A stretch of DNA of 64,000 nucleotides. Origin: Alteromonas aestuariivivens (GTDB taxonomy: Bacteria > Pseudomonadota > Gammaproteobacteria > Enterobacterales > Alteromonadaceae). Positions 44,307-53,306 of the stretch are shown here, in pieces. The first letter of the stretch is position 1. Each line of letters opens with the position of its first letter. Under the pieces are notes generated by a model. That model had not been told where the DNA came from, made no database searches, and was given only the letters and a program-made list of their open reading frames with translations. The position numbers were made by a program, and so were the translations under genes. Location of the stretch: NCBI RefSeq assembly GCF_003367475.1, contig NZ_QRHA01000006.1, positions 186,001-250,000 of the forward strand. The letters run 5' to 3'.

Positions 44307-47300
44307 ATGCCCCTTCGTTCCAGTCGGTACCGAGGTGTGGTTGTTATCTTTATAAGTCTGCTGGTTAGTTTTGGCCTGTGCGGTCTTTATTACTATCTGC
44401 AAATCGAAAAAAACAAATCATTTCTCAACCAGTTACATTTTCGTGAACTGGAATTTCTTGCCAACACCATTGATCGCAATGTTGACCAGTTGCTGAGTGC
44501 AGCGAATGGCAGCCTCGGCAAAACCAATCTGAGCGGTGTGCTTAGCGAAAGCCTCAAACAGGCCCAGGTGCTGGAAAATAGTGGAAGATGTGGTGAACTT
44601 CAGCGGGTGTATATCGGTGAGCCGGTTAAAGCATTTGGCAATAAACCCATTGCGTATACTGTGGTAAGTCCGATATCAACCGCTTCAAATACCGGCTGGG
44701 AGACAAAAGTCTCTGCTGCTTCCGGCACAGGTTGTCAGGCAGAGGGAGGAACCGGTGCGAGTGAAGTTGTGGCTTTGCCATTTGTTGATCTGCTTGGCGG
44801 TACAGTTAAGCAGCACCCAATGGTACTGGTGGTTAACCGGCAAAATGACGTTCTGGCCCGCATAACCAGTACACACGCCGACGCCAATCTTACCGCTATA
44901 TCCTTTGAAAGCCTGGAGCGGCTGTTTCTCTCGCCAGACACCAGTAGGGGGGCTGAGAAACCGCAAGGTGGCGCAACCGGGTTGGAAAATTATGCGCCCG
45001 GTATCAGTGGCTTCCAGGACGTGGTTATTGCGGGTGAACGCTATCGCGTGTATTTCAGGCCCTATTCCAATCCCAAACTTGTCGATGTGAAGAGCACAAG
45101 CGACGACTGGCTGTATCTGGTTGGGGTCAGAAGCCAAAAAGATATTGTGGCTGAGAAACTCAAGGTGCCACAGAGTTATCTGGCTTACCTGATCATCCTG
45201 TTTATGATGTGTCTGGTGGTATTTCCATTGCTGAAAGTACGGTTTATTGCTCCAGGGCAGGCGCTGACGAAAACCGACATCAATTGCTCAGTGTTTGGTT
45301 TGTTACTGTTCTTCAACATGCTGGTTATGCTGGTAACCAATCTGTATTTTTATCTCAATCAACAGGGCGCAATTCGTCAGCAGGCCCAAAATATCAGCAA
45401 CCAGATAAACGCCGAGTTCGAAACGGAAATCGGCCAGCTGTTTGCAGGCATGTCTGAATTGATGAAGGAGTATCATGGGCAATTGTCCGATACCGACTGC
45501 GGCGAGGATTTCAGCACCTGCGTGTTTGACCAGCCCCCTTCGCTTGAAGGCGGGCCTTACTGGCTGGAAAACCTGTTCTTCGTCAAGCGGACGCAGGTGG
45601 ATACTGATCCAAAAGGCCAGTTGGACAAAGTGTTGTGGGCCAGCAGATTCTTCTTGCGGGTTGAAAAGAAAAATCAGATGACGCAGATGATGCCAGTGAA
45701 TGTCGCAAAGCGTAATTATTTCAGGCAGGCGTATTACTGCAATCTGTGGGAGTTGCCGGAGCGAATCTACCGGAATGCCTCTGAGGAGTTTGAATTTGAT
45801 AATCCGGGCTGCCCTGGCGTGTTTTTTGAGCGTATTTACAATTACCGTGATAATCGGCTTACCACCCAGATATCGTTTAATAGCCAGTCCTTCATAGGGC
45901 CAGAGGAAAATACTGGTCCACCGTACTCTGGGGTGTTCAGCTTCGGTACCAAATTTCATTCCCTGTTCGAACCTGTATTGCCGCCAGGTTTTCGCTTTCT
46001 GATCTTCGACAATGCCTCCGGCAGTGTGCTTTATCACAGCGACAGTAGCCGGGTGTTGAGCGAGAACCTGTTCCATGAAACCGACAACAATCCTGAAATT
46101 CTGCTACGGATAGGCAGAAAGAATGAAAATATTCCGATTTTTCCTACCTACTATCAGGGCAAAAAGCATCTGTTTGCAATGCAACCAGTACTGGATGGAA
46201 GTATTCCGTGGTCACTGGTGGTTGCCTACGATCTGTCTTTTCATCAGTCATATACGCTGGTGTTTAATGCGGAAGTGATGACTTACTTTTGGCTTGCGGT
46301 GCTGATCTTGTGGTTGTGTTTGTCGCTGATTCAGATGTCAAAGGGAAAAATCAAAGACGTATTTATAATGTCGTTCTGGGCGCGCCAGGAGTGCTCAGAG
46401 AAAATGACCTATTTTTATGCTGTGGGGTTTATCGTGATCGGTCTGGCAAGCAGCGTGTTTACCCTAACGCTGGTGGAGTGGGTCAGTGCCCGGCAAGGAG
46501 ACATGCTGGCAGCCATCAATCTGGAAAAATATAACGATGACTTGCTGAGTGGCTACCAGAAAATAGCGACCTACCGTGAGCGTGTGCTGGCCAATGAGAA
46601 GTACAATGACTTCAACAGGCCGGCAGATTCTGAGCTGGTCAGTGAGTATTTCCCGATGGTGTATTTTGGTAACCCAGATCATCAGGAAAAGCGGTGTGCC
46701 GGGAAAAGCGCGGCCTTTCTGTGTGAGTTTGAAAGGCAACAGCGGCAAAGCGGTCTGGATTTCCTGGGGCTTCTACGCGCCAGCTTTTTTGATGAATTCG
46801 GGGATTACGGTTTTTATTCCTCTCGAAAAATGCCGGGTATGGAAAGCGGGGAGCTGTTCAAATCGCAAAATTCGTTTATTACCCAATGGGAGCAGCAGAG
46901 GCACCTGCAGGCGTATGCAGCAAGCTTTCTGTTTTCCGCTCTGGTGATATTGTGTTTATTTCCAATGGTACGCAGCTGGCTGATTAAACGCGCATTGGGC
47001 ATGCATATCACAGATTATTTTCGCACGGATACGCAGCAGGACCATTCTCTTATCAACGCCAACCATATATTGCTGATTCGCCCGACGGAGGAGTTCATTC
47101 ACACTCAGGTGATCAAGCAGGCAACACAGCAGGGCTACGAGGTAATTGGAGACGGAGTGCTGGATTTGAGTAAGGAGTTTCTTGACGAGTCCACCGATGC
47201 AGTTACCCGCGTACGCGAGCGTCTGGAAGAGCATGTGCTGACGGCTTCCGGGCCAGGGCATGCCTTTATAACGCCCCATCGGCTTATACTCAGCGGTGTT

Positions 47301-48227
47301 GAATTGTTTGTGTTCAACCGCAGTGTCAGGCTGGTTATTCTCAGGGCGATGCAGGATTTGATGAATATCGGGAAGCTTCAGATTGTGCTGGTGTGCCAGG
47401 TTTCGCCCCTGTACCGCCTGACCCGGCAGCACGCCTATCCCAGTACCCACGATGAAACGGAATTTGCAGACACCGACGAGCAGTTTGCCTGGTGTGAGTT
47501 GCTTAATCGGTTTGAAAAGCAGTATGTCTGGAACCCACGGCATAAACCCGCATTGCTGCGTCCCCATGATCCTTTCTACGCATTTCTGCATGAATCAAAA
47601 GGCTGGCCGGAAATGCCGGAGATGGCTGCACAGTTCTGGCATTTTCACTTTAGCTTCAAACAACCGCTAAACGACCAGATTCGTATAGAGGCAGAGGTGA
47701 GTAAAGCATTGCGCATTTACCCAAAAGTGTGTGAAAAGCATGTTGAAGGGCTGCGCCGGCATTGGAATGCGCAACAGGTTGTGGAGTATTTCGCGGGTGC
47801 TGCGGCCCCGCTATACCGCATGCGATGGGAACTCTGTACCAAACAGGAACGGCTTCTGCTGTTTCAGATGGCCAACGGGCTTTGCCCCAACCCAGCTAAC
47901 ACAGTGCCTTTGGTTCATTTGGTGCGTCGGGGCTACATATACCGTTGTGGCGGGTGGTTTATCGTCAACGAAAGTTTCCGGCAGTTCGTACAGTCAGCCG
48001 AAGAGCCGGAGGTGTTTAACCGCTGGATAGCCGAATCCCGGGAAAGCGTGTGGCGTTATTTCCGTTTGCCCCTGATGGCATTTGTACTCGCGGCTTTGGC
48101 ACTGGTGCTCTATTCCATGACCGAGGCCATCGAAACCGTGATTGCGGTTTTGACCGGAATACTCGGATTAATACCGCTGGCTGTTTCCAGCATGAACCTG
48201 ATAAAGGGGCACGGGAACAGTTCCTGA
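44307..48227 (+). CDS. Giant 8-helix membrane protein of unknown function
   Basis: 1306 residues in a single frame; not recognised. Hydrophobic helices lie at about 10-32, 290-312, 327-350, 657-677, 702-726, 870-890, 1253-1271 and 1276-1297. This predicts N-in topology with three large extracytoplasmic loops (33-289, 351-656, 727-869) and one large cytoplasmic domain (891-1252). The first two loops look like Cache-type sensor folds (inference: FLANTIDRNVDQLLSA after TM1, YFRQAYYCN and GSIPWSLVVAYDLSF in loop 2). The cytoplasmic part has alternating hydrophobic strands (HILLIRP, LQIVLVCQVSP) like a P-loop NTPase core without a Walker A, then a winged-helix-like LLLFQMANGL to NESFRQFV. It is monocistronic, with a hairpin after the stop. 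Confidence 0.75.
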   Translation: MPLRSSRYRGVVVIFISLLVSFGLCGLYYYLQIEKNKSFLNQLHFRELEFLANTIDRNVDQLLSAANGSLGKTNLSGVLSESLKQAQVLENSGRCGELQRVYIGEPVKAFGNKPIAYTVVSPISTASNTGWETKVSAASGTGCQAEGGTGASEVVALPFVDLLGGTVKQHPMVLVVNRQNDVLARITSTHADANLTAISFESLERLFLSPDTSRGAEKPQGGATGLENYAPGISGFQDVVIAGERYRVYFRPYSNPKLVDVKSTSDDWLYLVGVRSQKDIVAEKLKVPQSYLAYLIILFMMCLVVFPLLKVRFIAPGQALTKTDINCSVFGLLLFFNMLVMLVTNLYFYLNQQGAIRQQAQNISNQINAEFETEIGQLFAGMSELMKEYHGQLSDTDCGEDFSTCVFDQPPSLEGGPYWLENLFFVKRTQVDTDPKGQLDKVLWASRFFLRVEKKNQMTQMMPVNVAKRNYFRQAYYCNLWELPERIYRNASEEFEFDNPGCPGVFFERIYNYRDNRLTTQISFNSQSFIGPEENTGPPYSGVFSFGTKFHSLFEPVLPPGFRFLIFDNASGSVLYHSDSSRVLSENLFHETDNNPEILLRIGRKNENIPIFPTYYQGKKHLFAMQPVLDGSIPWSLVVAYDLSFHQSYTLVFNAEVMTYFWLAVLILWLCLSLIQMSKGKIKDVFIMSFWARQECSEKMTYFYAVGFIVIGLASSVFTLTLVEWVSARQGDMLAAINLEKYNDDLLSGYQKIATYRERVLANEKYNDFNRPADSELVSEYFPMVYFGNPDHQEKRCAGKSAAFLCEFERQQRQSGLDFLGLLRASFFDEFGDYGFYSSRKMPGMESGELFKSQNSFITQWEQQRHLQAYAASFLFSALVILCLFPMVRSWLIKRALGMHITDYFRTDTQQDHSLINANHILLIRPTEEFIHTQVIKQATQQGYEVIGDGVLDLSKEFLDESTDAVTRVRERLEEHVLTASGPGHAFITPHRLILSGVELFVFNRSVRLVILRAMQDLMNIGKLQIVLVCQVSPLYRLTRQHAYPSTHDETEFADTDEQFAWCELLNRFEKQYVWNPRHKPALLRPHDPFYAFLHESKGWPEMPEMAAQFWHFHFSFKQPLNDQIRIEAEVSKALRIYPKVCEKHVEGLRRHWNAQQVVEYFAGAAAPLYRMRWELCTKQERLLLFQMANGLCPNPANTVPLVHLVRRGYIYRCGGWFIVNESFRQFVQSAEEPEVFNRWIAESRESVWRYFRLPLMAFVLAALALVLYSMTEAIETVIAVLTGILGLIPLAVSSMNLIKGHGNSS

Positions 48228-48255
48228 GCCCGGTTTGATCGTGGTTAAACCGGGC
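48228..48255. terminator. Hairpin between convergent genes
   Basis: 9-bp stem GCCCGGTTT/AAACCGGGC directly after the giant-protein stop and just past the convergent DUF3392 stop. Its T tract is weak. Confidence 0.5.
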
Positions 48256-48259
48256 CGGG

Positions 48260-48583
48260 TTAAATATAGCGGCGCCGTTCCGCCAGGATCCCGATTAGTA
48301 CAAAGGCACCAATAAATCCCACACCCTGCAAATACCACGGCAGGTATTTAATGATGTGCAATAAAAACGGAGCGCCGTATAAGGTCAGGGCACCATAGCC
48401 GAATGCACACAACAGAATGAACAGGCTGGTGCGAATGATAAAATGGTACGACGAGAGCAACTGCTTCACGTGCTTGTTAATGATGTCTCCGTATACCACC
48501 AGAATGGTGGCCATCAACATCAGACTCATTTCGGTGTAATACCCTGATAACCATTGGCTTATCTGGCCAAGTACTTCAACCAT
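48260..48583 (-). CDS. DUF3392-family membrane protein
   Basis: 107-residue inner-membrane protein with three or four helices (MSLMLMATILVVYGDIINKHV, TSLFILLCAFGYGALTLYG, GFIGAFVLIGILAERRRYI); resembles DUF3392. The start is ATG 48583 (MVEVLGQISQWL) with AAGGA 9 bases upstream; the frame is open 27 codons further but lacks a site and would exceed the family length. Function unknown. Confidence 0.75.
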   Translation of the reverse strand: MVEVLGQISQWLSGYYTEMSLMLMATILVVYGDIINKHVKQLLSSYHFIIRTSLFILLCAFGYGALTLYGAPFLLHIIKYLPWYLQGVGFIGAFVLIGILAERRRYI

Positions 48584-48753
48584 CGGGAATGTCCTTGTGT
48601 CCTGTTGCCGTGCTGCATGTGGCTGGCGACTGAAAAAAGCGTCATTGTAGCGATAACCCGTCATGTCGCCAGCTTTTGTCGGTAATTTAGGTGTTGAAGA
48701 TTATACCCGGGGAAGGTGCCGGGTGTGCCCCGGCGGGTAACTTTCCAGCAGGG

Positions 48754-49647
48754 TTATCCAAGCAGTTGAGACACTCCAAGGAAGCCTTGCTGAATGGTTT
48801 GCAGTTTATTGTCTGTGCGGTCGCGTTCAACGTAAAAGTGCTCAACCCCGGCCTTTTCGGCCTGGGCGAAGATGGCTTCGAAATTGATGTTACCGGTTCC
48901 TACGTCGGCAAATTCCCCGTTGGCGTCCATGTCTTTTACATGCCAGAGCTTGAATCGGCCCGGGTGCAGGTTGAAATAGGTCATCGGGTCCTGGCCTGCC
49001 TTTACTGTCCAGTAAAGGTCGAGTTCCATACAAACCAGGCCGGGCTCGGTTTCGTCCAGAAGGACATCAAAGGGGAGTTGGTCCTGGCGACGTTCAAATT
49101 CAAAGTCGTGGTTGTGGTAGGCAAGCTGTATACCCGCTTTCTTGCAGGCCTCACCAATTTCATTCAGTTGTTGCGCAAGTTTTTTGTAGTCATCGATATG
49201 GGTTCCCCGTTGCTCCTTGGACAGGTAGGGGATCACAATATACTGATGGCCCACTTCCTGCGCGGCGTCAAGAATCGCGCTGGTGTCGCTGATCATTTTG
49301 TCGAGCGCGAAATGAGCAGAAGGAGAACGCAGGCCTTCCCCATTCAGGATGGCGCGTATTTCGCTGGCGGAGTGGTCAAAATAACCGGCAAATTCCACTT
49401 CAGAATATCCAACAGCAGACACCATTTTAAGGGTTGCCGGAACGCTCGCCGCCATCCAGTCTCTTAGGGTGTAGAGTTGCAGGCCCACCTGGGGAGAGGA
49501 GGTTGCACTGGCAAAGGAGGCAAAGTTGGGCAGCATGCCTGCGCTCAGCACAGTTGCGCCGAGCTTAAGAAACTGACGCCTTTCAAAGGGGCTTGCTACC
49601 GGCGTGAGATTGCATTCGGCAACATAGGGTTGTTGGGTACCAGGCAT
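48754..49647 (-). CDS. Tat-exported sugar isomerase/epimerase (TIM barrel)
   Basis: 297-residue xylose-isomerase-like TIM barrel. A twin-arginine signal ERRQFLKLGATVLSAGMLP follows a 21-residue N-region, so it is probably exported folded to the periplasm. The barrel has VGLQLYTLRDWM, the metal Glu region VGYSEVEFAGYF, the metal/catalytic segment LAYHNHDFEF, CMELDLYWTVKAG and KLWHVKDMD. It lies downstream of the LacI gene in the same direction (59 bp). It may epimerise, isomerise or lyse 3-keto sugars made by the GMC enzyme of the divergent operon. Confidence 0.85.
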   Translation of the reverse strand: MPGTQQPYVAECNLTPVASPFERRQFLKLGATVLSAGMLPNFASFASATSSPQVGLQLYTLRDWMAASVPATLKMVSAVGYSEVEFAGYFDHSASEIRAILNGEGLRSPSAHFALDKMISDTSAILDAAQEVGHQYIVIPYLSKEQRGTHIDDYKKLAQQLNEIGEACKKAGIQLAYHNHDFEFERRQDQLPFDVLLDETEPGLVCMELDLYWTVKAGQDPMTYFNLHPGRFKLWHVKDMDANGEFADVGTGNINFEAIFAQAEKAGVEHFYVERDRTDNKLQTIQQGFLGVSQLLG

Positions 49648-49706
49648 GGTTATTCTCCGTGTTGTCGGTTGTAGTTTTGAAGGGCCAAATGACTATTCGC
49701 ACCCCG

Positions 49707-50720
49707 TCAGCCCTGGAAACCGGGGGCAGGCCCGGTACTCTCTCTGACAATCAGTTCATACGGCATGATCACCGTGGGCGCTTTGGTTAGCTTTTGTTCA
49801 ATTAAATCGATAAGTAAAGTCACCGCAGTGCGCCCAAACTCCTCGGCTGGCTGCGCAATTGTGGTCAGCGGAGGATCGCAAAACCGGGCAAAGGCAATGT
49901 CGTCGAAGCCTGCAACAGACATATCGTGCGGAATTTTCATACCGGCTTGTTTGAAGGCCTGTATCGCACCGATGGCGGTTTCATCGTTCTCGCAAAACAC
50001 CGCAGTGGGGCGATGCTGTTGATTCAAAATTTGTTGTGCCGCCGTATGCCCGGATTGCAGGGTGAAGTCTCCGGCAAACAACAGGCGCTCGTCGAAGTCT
50101 ATGCCCGCCTGGGCAAGCGCATCCTGATACCCGGCAAGGCGCTGGCGGGTCAGCGGACTGTCTTTCGGGCCTTTGATCAGGGCTATCCGCCGGTGACCCA
50201 GTGACAACAGGTGCTCGGTCATGGCTTTGGCCGCCCGACGGTTGTCCAGGGTCACGACTGGGCATGCAATCTGCTCAAGGGTTTCGCAGGCATTCACCAT
50301 TGGGTAAAGGCCGTGGCCGTTAACCACAGACGAATCGAAAGGGTTGAACGCTCTAAGCTGGATCAATCCGTCTGCCTGTGAGGTTTGCACCATTTTTGCG
50401 TAGTCAGTTTCGATAGTGGCGTTGCCAAGCGTATTGGCCAGTAATATTGCGTAACCGTGTTCAGCAGCGGTTTGCTGCATTCCGCTGATCACCCTGGCGA
50501 AAAATACGTTCGCCACAGTCGGAACCAAAACCACCAAATTGTGAGTTTTACCTGAGCGAAACTTGACCGCCATCAGATTCGGCTTGTACCCCACCTCCGC
50601 TACCGCAGACATAACTTTCTGGCGGGTTTTGGGAGATACCCGCTCAGGTTGCTGCAATGTTCTGGACACGGTTGCCACCGAAACTCCAGCCAGTAGGGCA
50701 ACTTCGCGAATAGTAGGCAT
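49707..50720 (-). CDS. LacI-family repressor of the keto-glycoside cluster
   Basis: 337-residue LacI/GalR regulator. The HTH at residues 3-24 is TIREVALLAGVSVATVSRTL, with hinge YKPNLMAVKFRSG. The sugar-binding domain follows (LVVLVPTVANVFFARVISGM, MTEHLLSLGHRRIALIKG, VAGFDDIAFARFCDPPLTTI). It is divergent from the dehydrogenase operon. Two palindromes in the shared upstream region (50761-50774, 50920-50939) fit LacI-type sites, one near its own start, implying autoregulation and repression of the operon. Confidence 0.92.
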   Translation of the reverse strand: MPTIREVALLAGVSVATVSRTLQQPERVSPKTRQKVMSAVAEVGYKPNLMAVKFRSGKTHNLVVLVPTVANVFFARVISGMQQTAAEHGYAILLANTLGNATIETDYAKMVQTSQADGLIQLRAFNPFDSSVVNGHGLYPMVNACETLEQIACPVVTLDNRRAAKAMTEHLLSLGHRRIALIKGPKDSPLTRQRLAGYQDALAQAGIDFDERLLFAGDFTLQSGHTAAQQILNQQHRPTAVFCENDETAIGAIQAFKQAGMKIPHDMSVAGFDDIAFARFCDPPLTTIAQPAEEFGRTAVTLLIDLIEQKLTKAPTVIMPYELIVRESTGPAPGFQG

Positions 50721-50760
50721 GCTGTTGTTTTTTCTCCAGATAATCGTGTTTTTTAAGAAA

Positions 50761-50774
50761 TGTAACCGGTATCA
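50761..50774. promoter_or_regulatory. LacI-type operator near the repressor gene
   Basis: TGTAACCGGTATCA, 12 of 14 bases matching the ideal dyad TGTAACCGGTTACA, 40 bp upstream of the lacI-type start codon. Confidence 0.55.
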
Positions 50775-50908
50775 AAATATAAGCAATAATTATCGATAAA
50801 ATAAGAAAGATCCAGTTTTTATAACAAAAAACATACAGCATATGGGAAGGCTCCTGGCATAACACAGCCTCTTGATGCGTATTGAGCGATATTTGAGCAA
50901 TTTGAAAG

Positions 50909-50938
50909 TTGACAGCTTGAAATGTAATCCGTTACATT
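50909..50938 (+). promoter_or_regulatory. Promoter of the catabolic operon
   Basis: TTGACA (50909-50914), 18-bp spacer and TACATT (50933-50938). The -10 lies within the right arm of the operator at 50920-50939, so bound repressor would block RNA polymerase. Confidence 0.6.
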
Positions 50939-50939
50939 T
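50920..50939. promoter_or_regulatory. LacI-type operator of the catabolic operon
   Basis: AAATGTAA-TCCG-TTACATTT, perfect 8-bp arms, overlapping the spacer and -10 element of the promoter. Confidence 0.68.
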
Positions 50940-51007
50940 TAACTTTAATTACATCTCAGTAACAACCCGTGAGATTGACGGGCCAAAGAGAGTACAAGGA
51001 AGCGGCC

Positions 51008-52180
51008 ATGAGTAAGCAAGCAAAAATCCGGATTGGTATGATTGGCGGGGGCGCGGGGGCGTTTATTGGTGCGGTGCATCGTCATGCATATGGCCTGGAC
51101 GGTGACTTTGAGCTGGTATGCGGTGCCTTTAGCCGGGATGCCGCTAACAATCTTCAGACCGGCGAGTCACTGGGGCTGGATAATGAAAGAATTTATGCTT
51201 CCTGGCAGCAAATGCTGGAGCAGGAAGCGAAACTTCCTAAAAGCGTGCAAATGCAGGCTGTGGTTATCGTGACGCCGAACCATCTGCACGTACCTGTGTC
51301 GGTTGCCGCAATCGAGGCGGGCTTTCATGTGTTTTGCGAGAAACCGGCAGCGGTTTCGCTGGCAGAAGCACAGGCTCTGGCGGATGTTCTGGAAAAATCG
51401 GACCGACTTTACGGCCTTGCACACACCTATCTTGGCTACCCTCTGGTCTGGCAGGCTCGTCACATGGTGCAGGAAGGCCTGTTGGGCAGCATTCGAAAAG
51501 TTTACGTCGAATATCCTCAGGGCTGGCTGTCTCAGGAAGAAGAACTTCACAATAAGCAGGCGTCTTGGCGTACCGATCCGAATCTTGCGGGGGGCAGTGG
51601 TTGCATGGGCGATATTGGTACCCATGCATTCGGGCTCGCTGAGTTTGTATTGACTGATCGGATAACCGAATTGTGTGCCGAGCTGAAAACGCATGTAGAC
51701 GGCCGACGCCTTGATGATGACGGAGCTGCGCTGATACGCACCGGTAAAGGCGCGAGCGGTGTGTTGCTTGCCAGCCAGGTGTGCGCCGGTGAGGAAAACG
51801 CTCTCAAAATTCGGGTCTATGGTGAAAAAGGCGGGCTGGAATGGCGACAGATGGAGCCCAACTCGCTCATTCACAGTCCAGCCGGTGAGCCTTTTAGAGT
51901 ACTCAGGGCCGGGCTCGGCCAGCCCGGTTTGTGCCAAGACGCATTGGCTCGTTGCCGCACACCGGGTGGGCACCCTGAGGGATATCTTGAAGCCATGGCG
52001 AATCTTTACACCGACTTTGCCCGGGCTGTTCGAAGCAAACAGAGTGGCAAAGCCGAAGGTGTCCCGGGCATCGGCTCAGGCTTAAGGGGAATGGCCTTTA
52101 TCGATGCCATGCTTGCAAGCAGCAACAGCAATGAGAAGTGGCACAAGGTTGCCGACACCCGCTGTGTTTCTAAAGCGTAA
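51008..52180 (+). CDS. Gfo/Idh/MocA-family sugar dehydrogenase
   Basis: 390-residue NAD(P)-dependent oxidoreductase. The Rossmann motif is IGMIGGGAGAFIGAVHRHA. The family EKP motif is FHVFCEKPAAVS, and the C-terminal domain has GGSGCMGDIGTHAFGLAEFV with catalytic-region Asp and His. The start is ATG 51008 with AAGGA 7 bases upstream. It is the first gene of the operon, and cytoplasmic. Its likely role is to reduce an imported keto-sugar at the expense of NAD(P)H. Confidence 0.88.
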   Translation: MSKQAKIRIGMIGGGAGAFIGAVHRHAYGLDGDFELVCGAFSRDAANNLQTGESLGLDNERIYASWQQMLEQEAKLPKSVQMQAVVIVTPNHLHVPVSVAAIEAGFHVFCEKPAAVSLAEAQALADVLEKSDRLYGLAHTYLGYPLVWQARHMVQEGLLGSIRKVYVEYPQGWLSQEEELHNKQASWRTDPNLAGGSGCMGDIGTHAFGLAEFVLTDRITELCAELKTHVDGRRLDDDGAALIRTGKGASGVLLASQVCAGEENALKIRVYGEKGGLEWRQMEPNSLIHSPAGEPFRVLRAGLGQPGLCQDALARCRTPGGHPEGYLEAMANLYTDFARAVRSKQSGKAEGVPGIGSGLRGMAFIDAMLASSNSNEKWHKVADTRCVSKA

Positions 52181-52198
52181 ACGGAAGGAGAATACGCG

Positions 52199-53254
52199 AT
52201 GAATTCAATGAAAGGTCCGGCAATTTTTCTCGCCCAGTTTGCGGGTCATCAGACCCCATTTGACAGCCTGGCAGGGATGGCAAAATGGGCCGGGGATCTT
52301 GGCTACAAAGGGATCCAGGTGCCCACCAACGATGCCGGCATCTTTGATTTGGAACTGGCTGCCAGTAGCCAGGACTACTGTGACGAAGTGGCGGGCCTAT
52401 GCAGGCAGGGCGGGGTAGAAATTACTGAACTTTCCACTCACCTCCAGGGGCAGCTTGTGGCTGTGCACCCTGCCTACGACGAACTTTTCGACAACTTTGC
52501 CCCCGCCGCCTTGCACGGCAATCCAAAAGCCCGCACAGAGTGGGCAGTGAATCAAATGACGCTGGCGGCTAAGGCAAGCCAGCGCCTCGGCCTCAAGGCC
52601 CATGCCACATTTTCTGGCGCACTGCTCTGGCATCTGGTTTACCCCTGGCCACAGCGACCTGCTGGTCTGGTGGAGCAGGGCTTCAAGGAACTGGCAAATC
52701 GCTGGTTGCCAATTCTCGATGCGTTTGATGAGGCCGGCGTAGATGTTTGCTATGAAATCCATCCGGGCGAAGATCTTCATGATGGTGCAACCTTTGAGCG
52801 CTTTCTCGCTGCAGTTAACCAGCACCCCAGAGCTAACATTTTGTTCGACCCTAGCCACTTTGTACTCCAGCAACTGGACTACCTGGACTTTATCGATCGT
52901 TATCATGACCGCATCAAAATGTTCCACGTTAAAGATGCCGAATTCAATCCAACTGGCCGTGCCGGAGTCTACGGCGGGTATGAAGACTGGGTGGACCGCC
53001 CGGGCCGTTTCCGCTCGCTGGGAGACGGGCAGGTCGATTTCAAAAGCATTTTCAGCAAATTAACTCAGTACGGTTTTGACGGGTGGGCGGTGCTGGAATG
53101 GGAATGCTGTCTGAAAGACTCAGCACAGGGCGCAGCGGAAGGGGCTCCTTTCATTGCTTCGCATATGATAAATCGGGCACAGCATGCCTTCGATGACTTT
53201 GCCGGAGCCGTAAGCAGTGAAGCGCGCAACCGCAGAATATTGGGTTTGGAATAA
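52199..53254 (+). CDS. Cytoplasmic sugar isomerase/epimerase (TIM barrel)
   Basis: 351-residue xylose-isomerase-like TIM barrel without a signal peptide. Metal-site segments are VCYEIHPGEDLHDG (Glu and His), ILFDPSHFVLQQLDYLDFI (Asp, His) and KMFHVKDAEFN, with a final Glu in WAVLEWECCLKD. GGAAGGAG lies 8 bases before the ATG, 18 bp after the dehydrogenase stop. Genes of this pair type recur together in keto-sugar clusters. It probably epimerises or isomerises the dehydrogenase product. Confidence 0.86.
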   Translation: MNSMKGPAIFLAQFAGHQTPFDSLAGMAKWAGDLGYKGIQVPTNDAGIFDLELAASSQDYCDEVAGLCRQGGVEITELSTHLQGQLVAVHPAYDELFDNFAPAALHGNPKARTEWAVNQMTLAAKASQRLGLKAHATFSGALLWHLVYPWPQRPAGLVEQGFKELANRWLPILDAFDEAGVDVCYEIHPGEDLHDGATFERFLAAVNQHPRANILFDPSHFVLQQLDYLDFIDRYHDRIKMFHVKDAEFNPTGRAGVYGGYEDWVDRPGRFRSLGDGQVDFKSIFSKLTQYGFDGWAVLEWECCLKDSAQGAAEGAPFIASHMINRAQHAFDDFAGAVSSEARNRRILGLE

Positions 53255-53306
53255 GAATAAATCGTCGTGCAATGGCCTGCAAAACGGTGGATAAAGGAGA
53301 AAGTCA

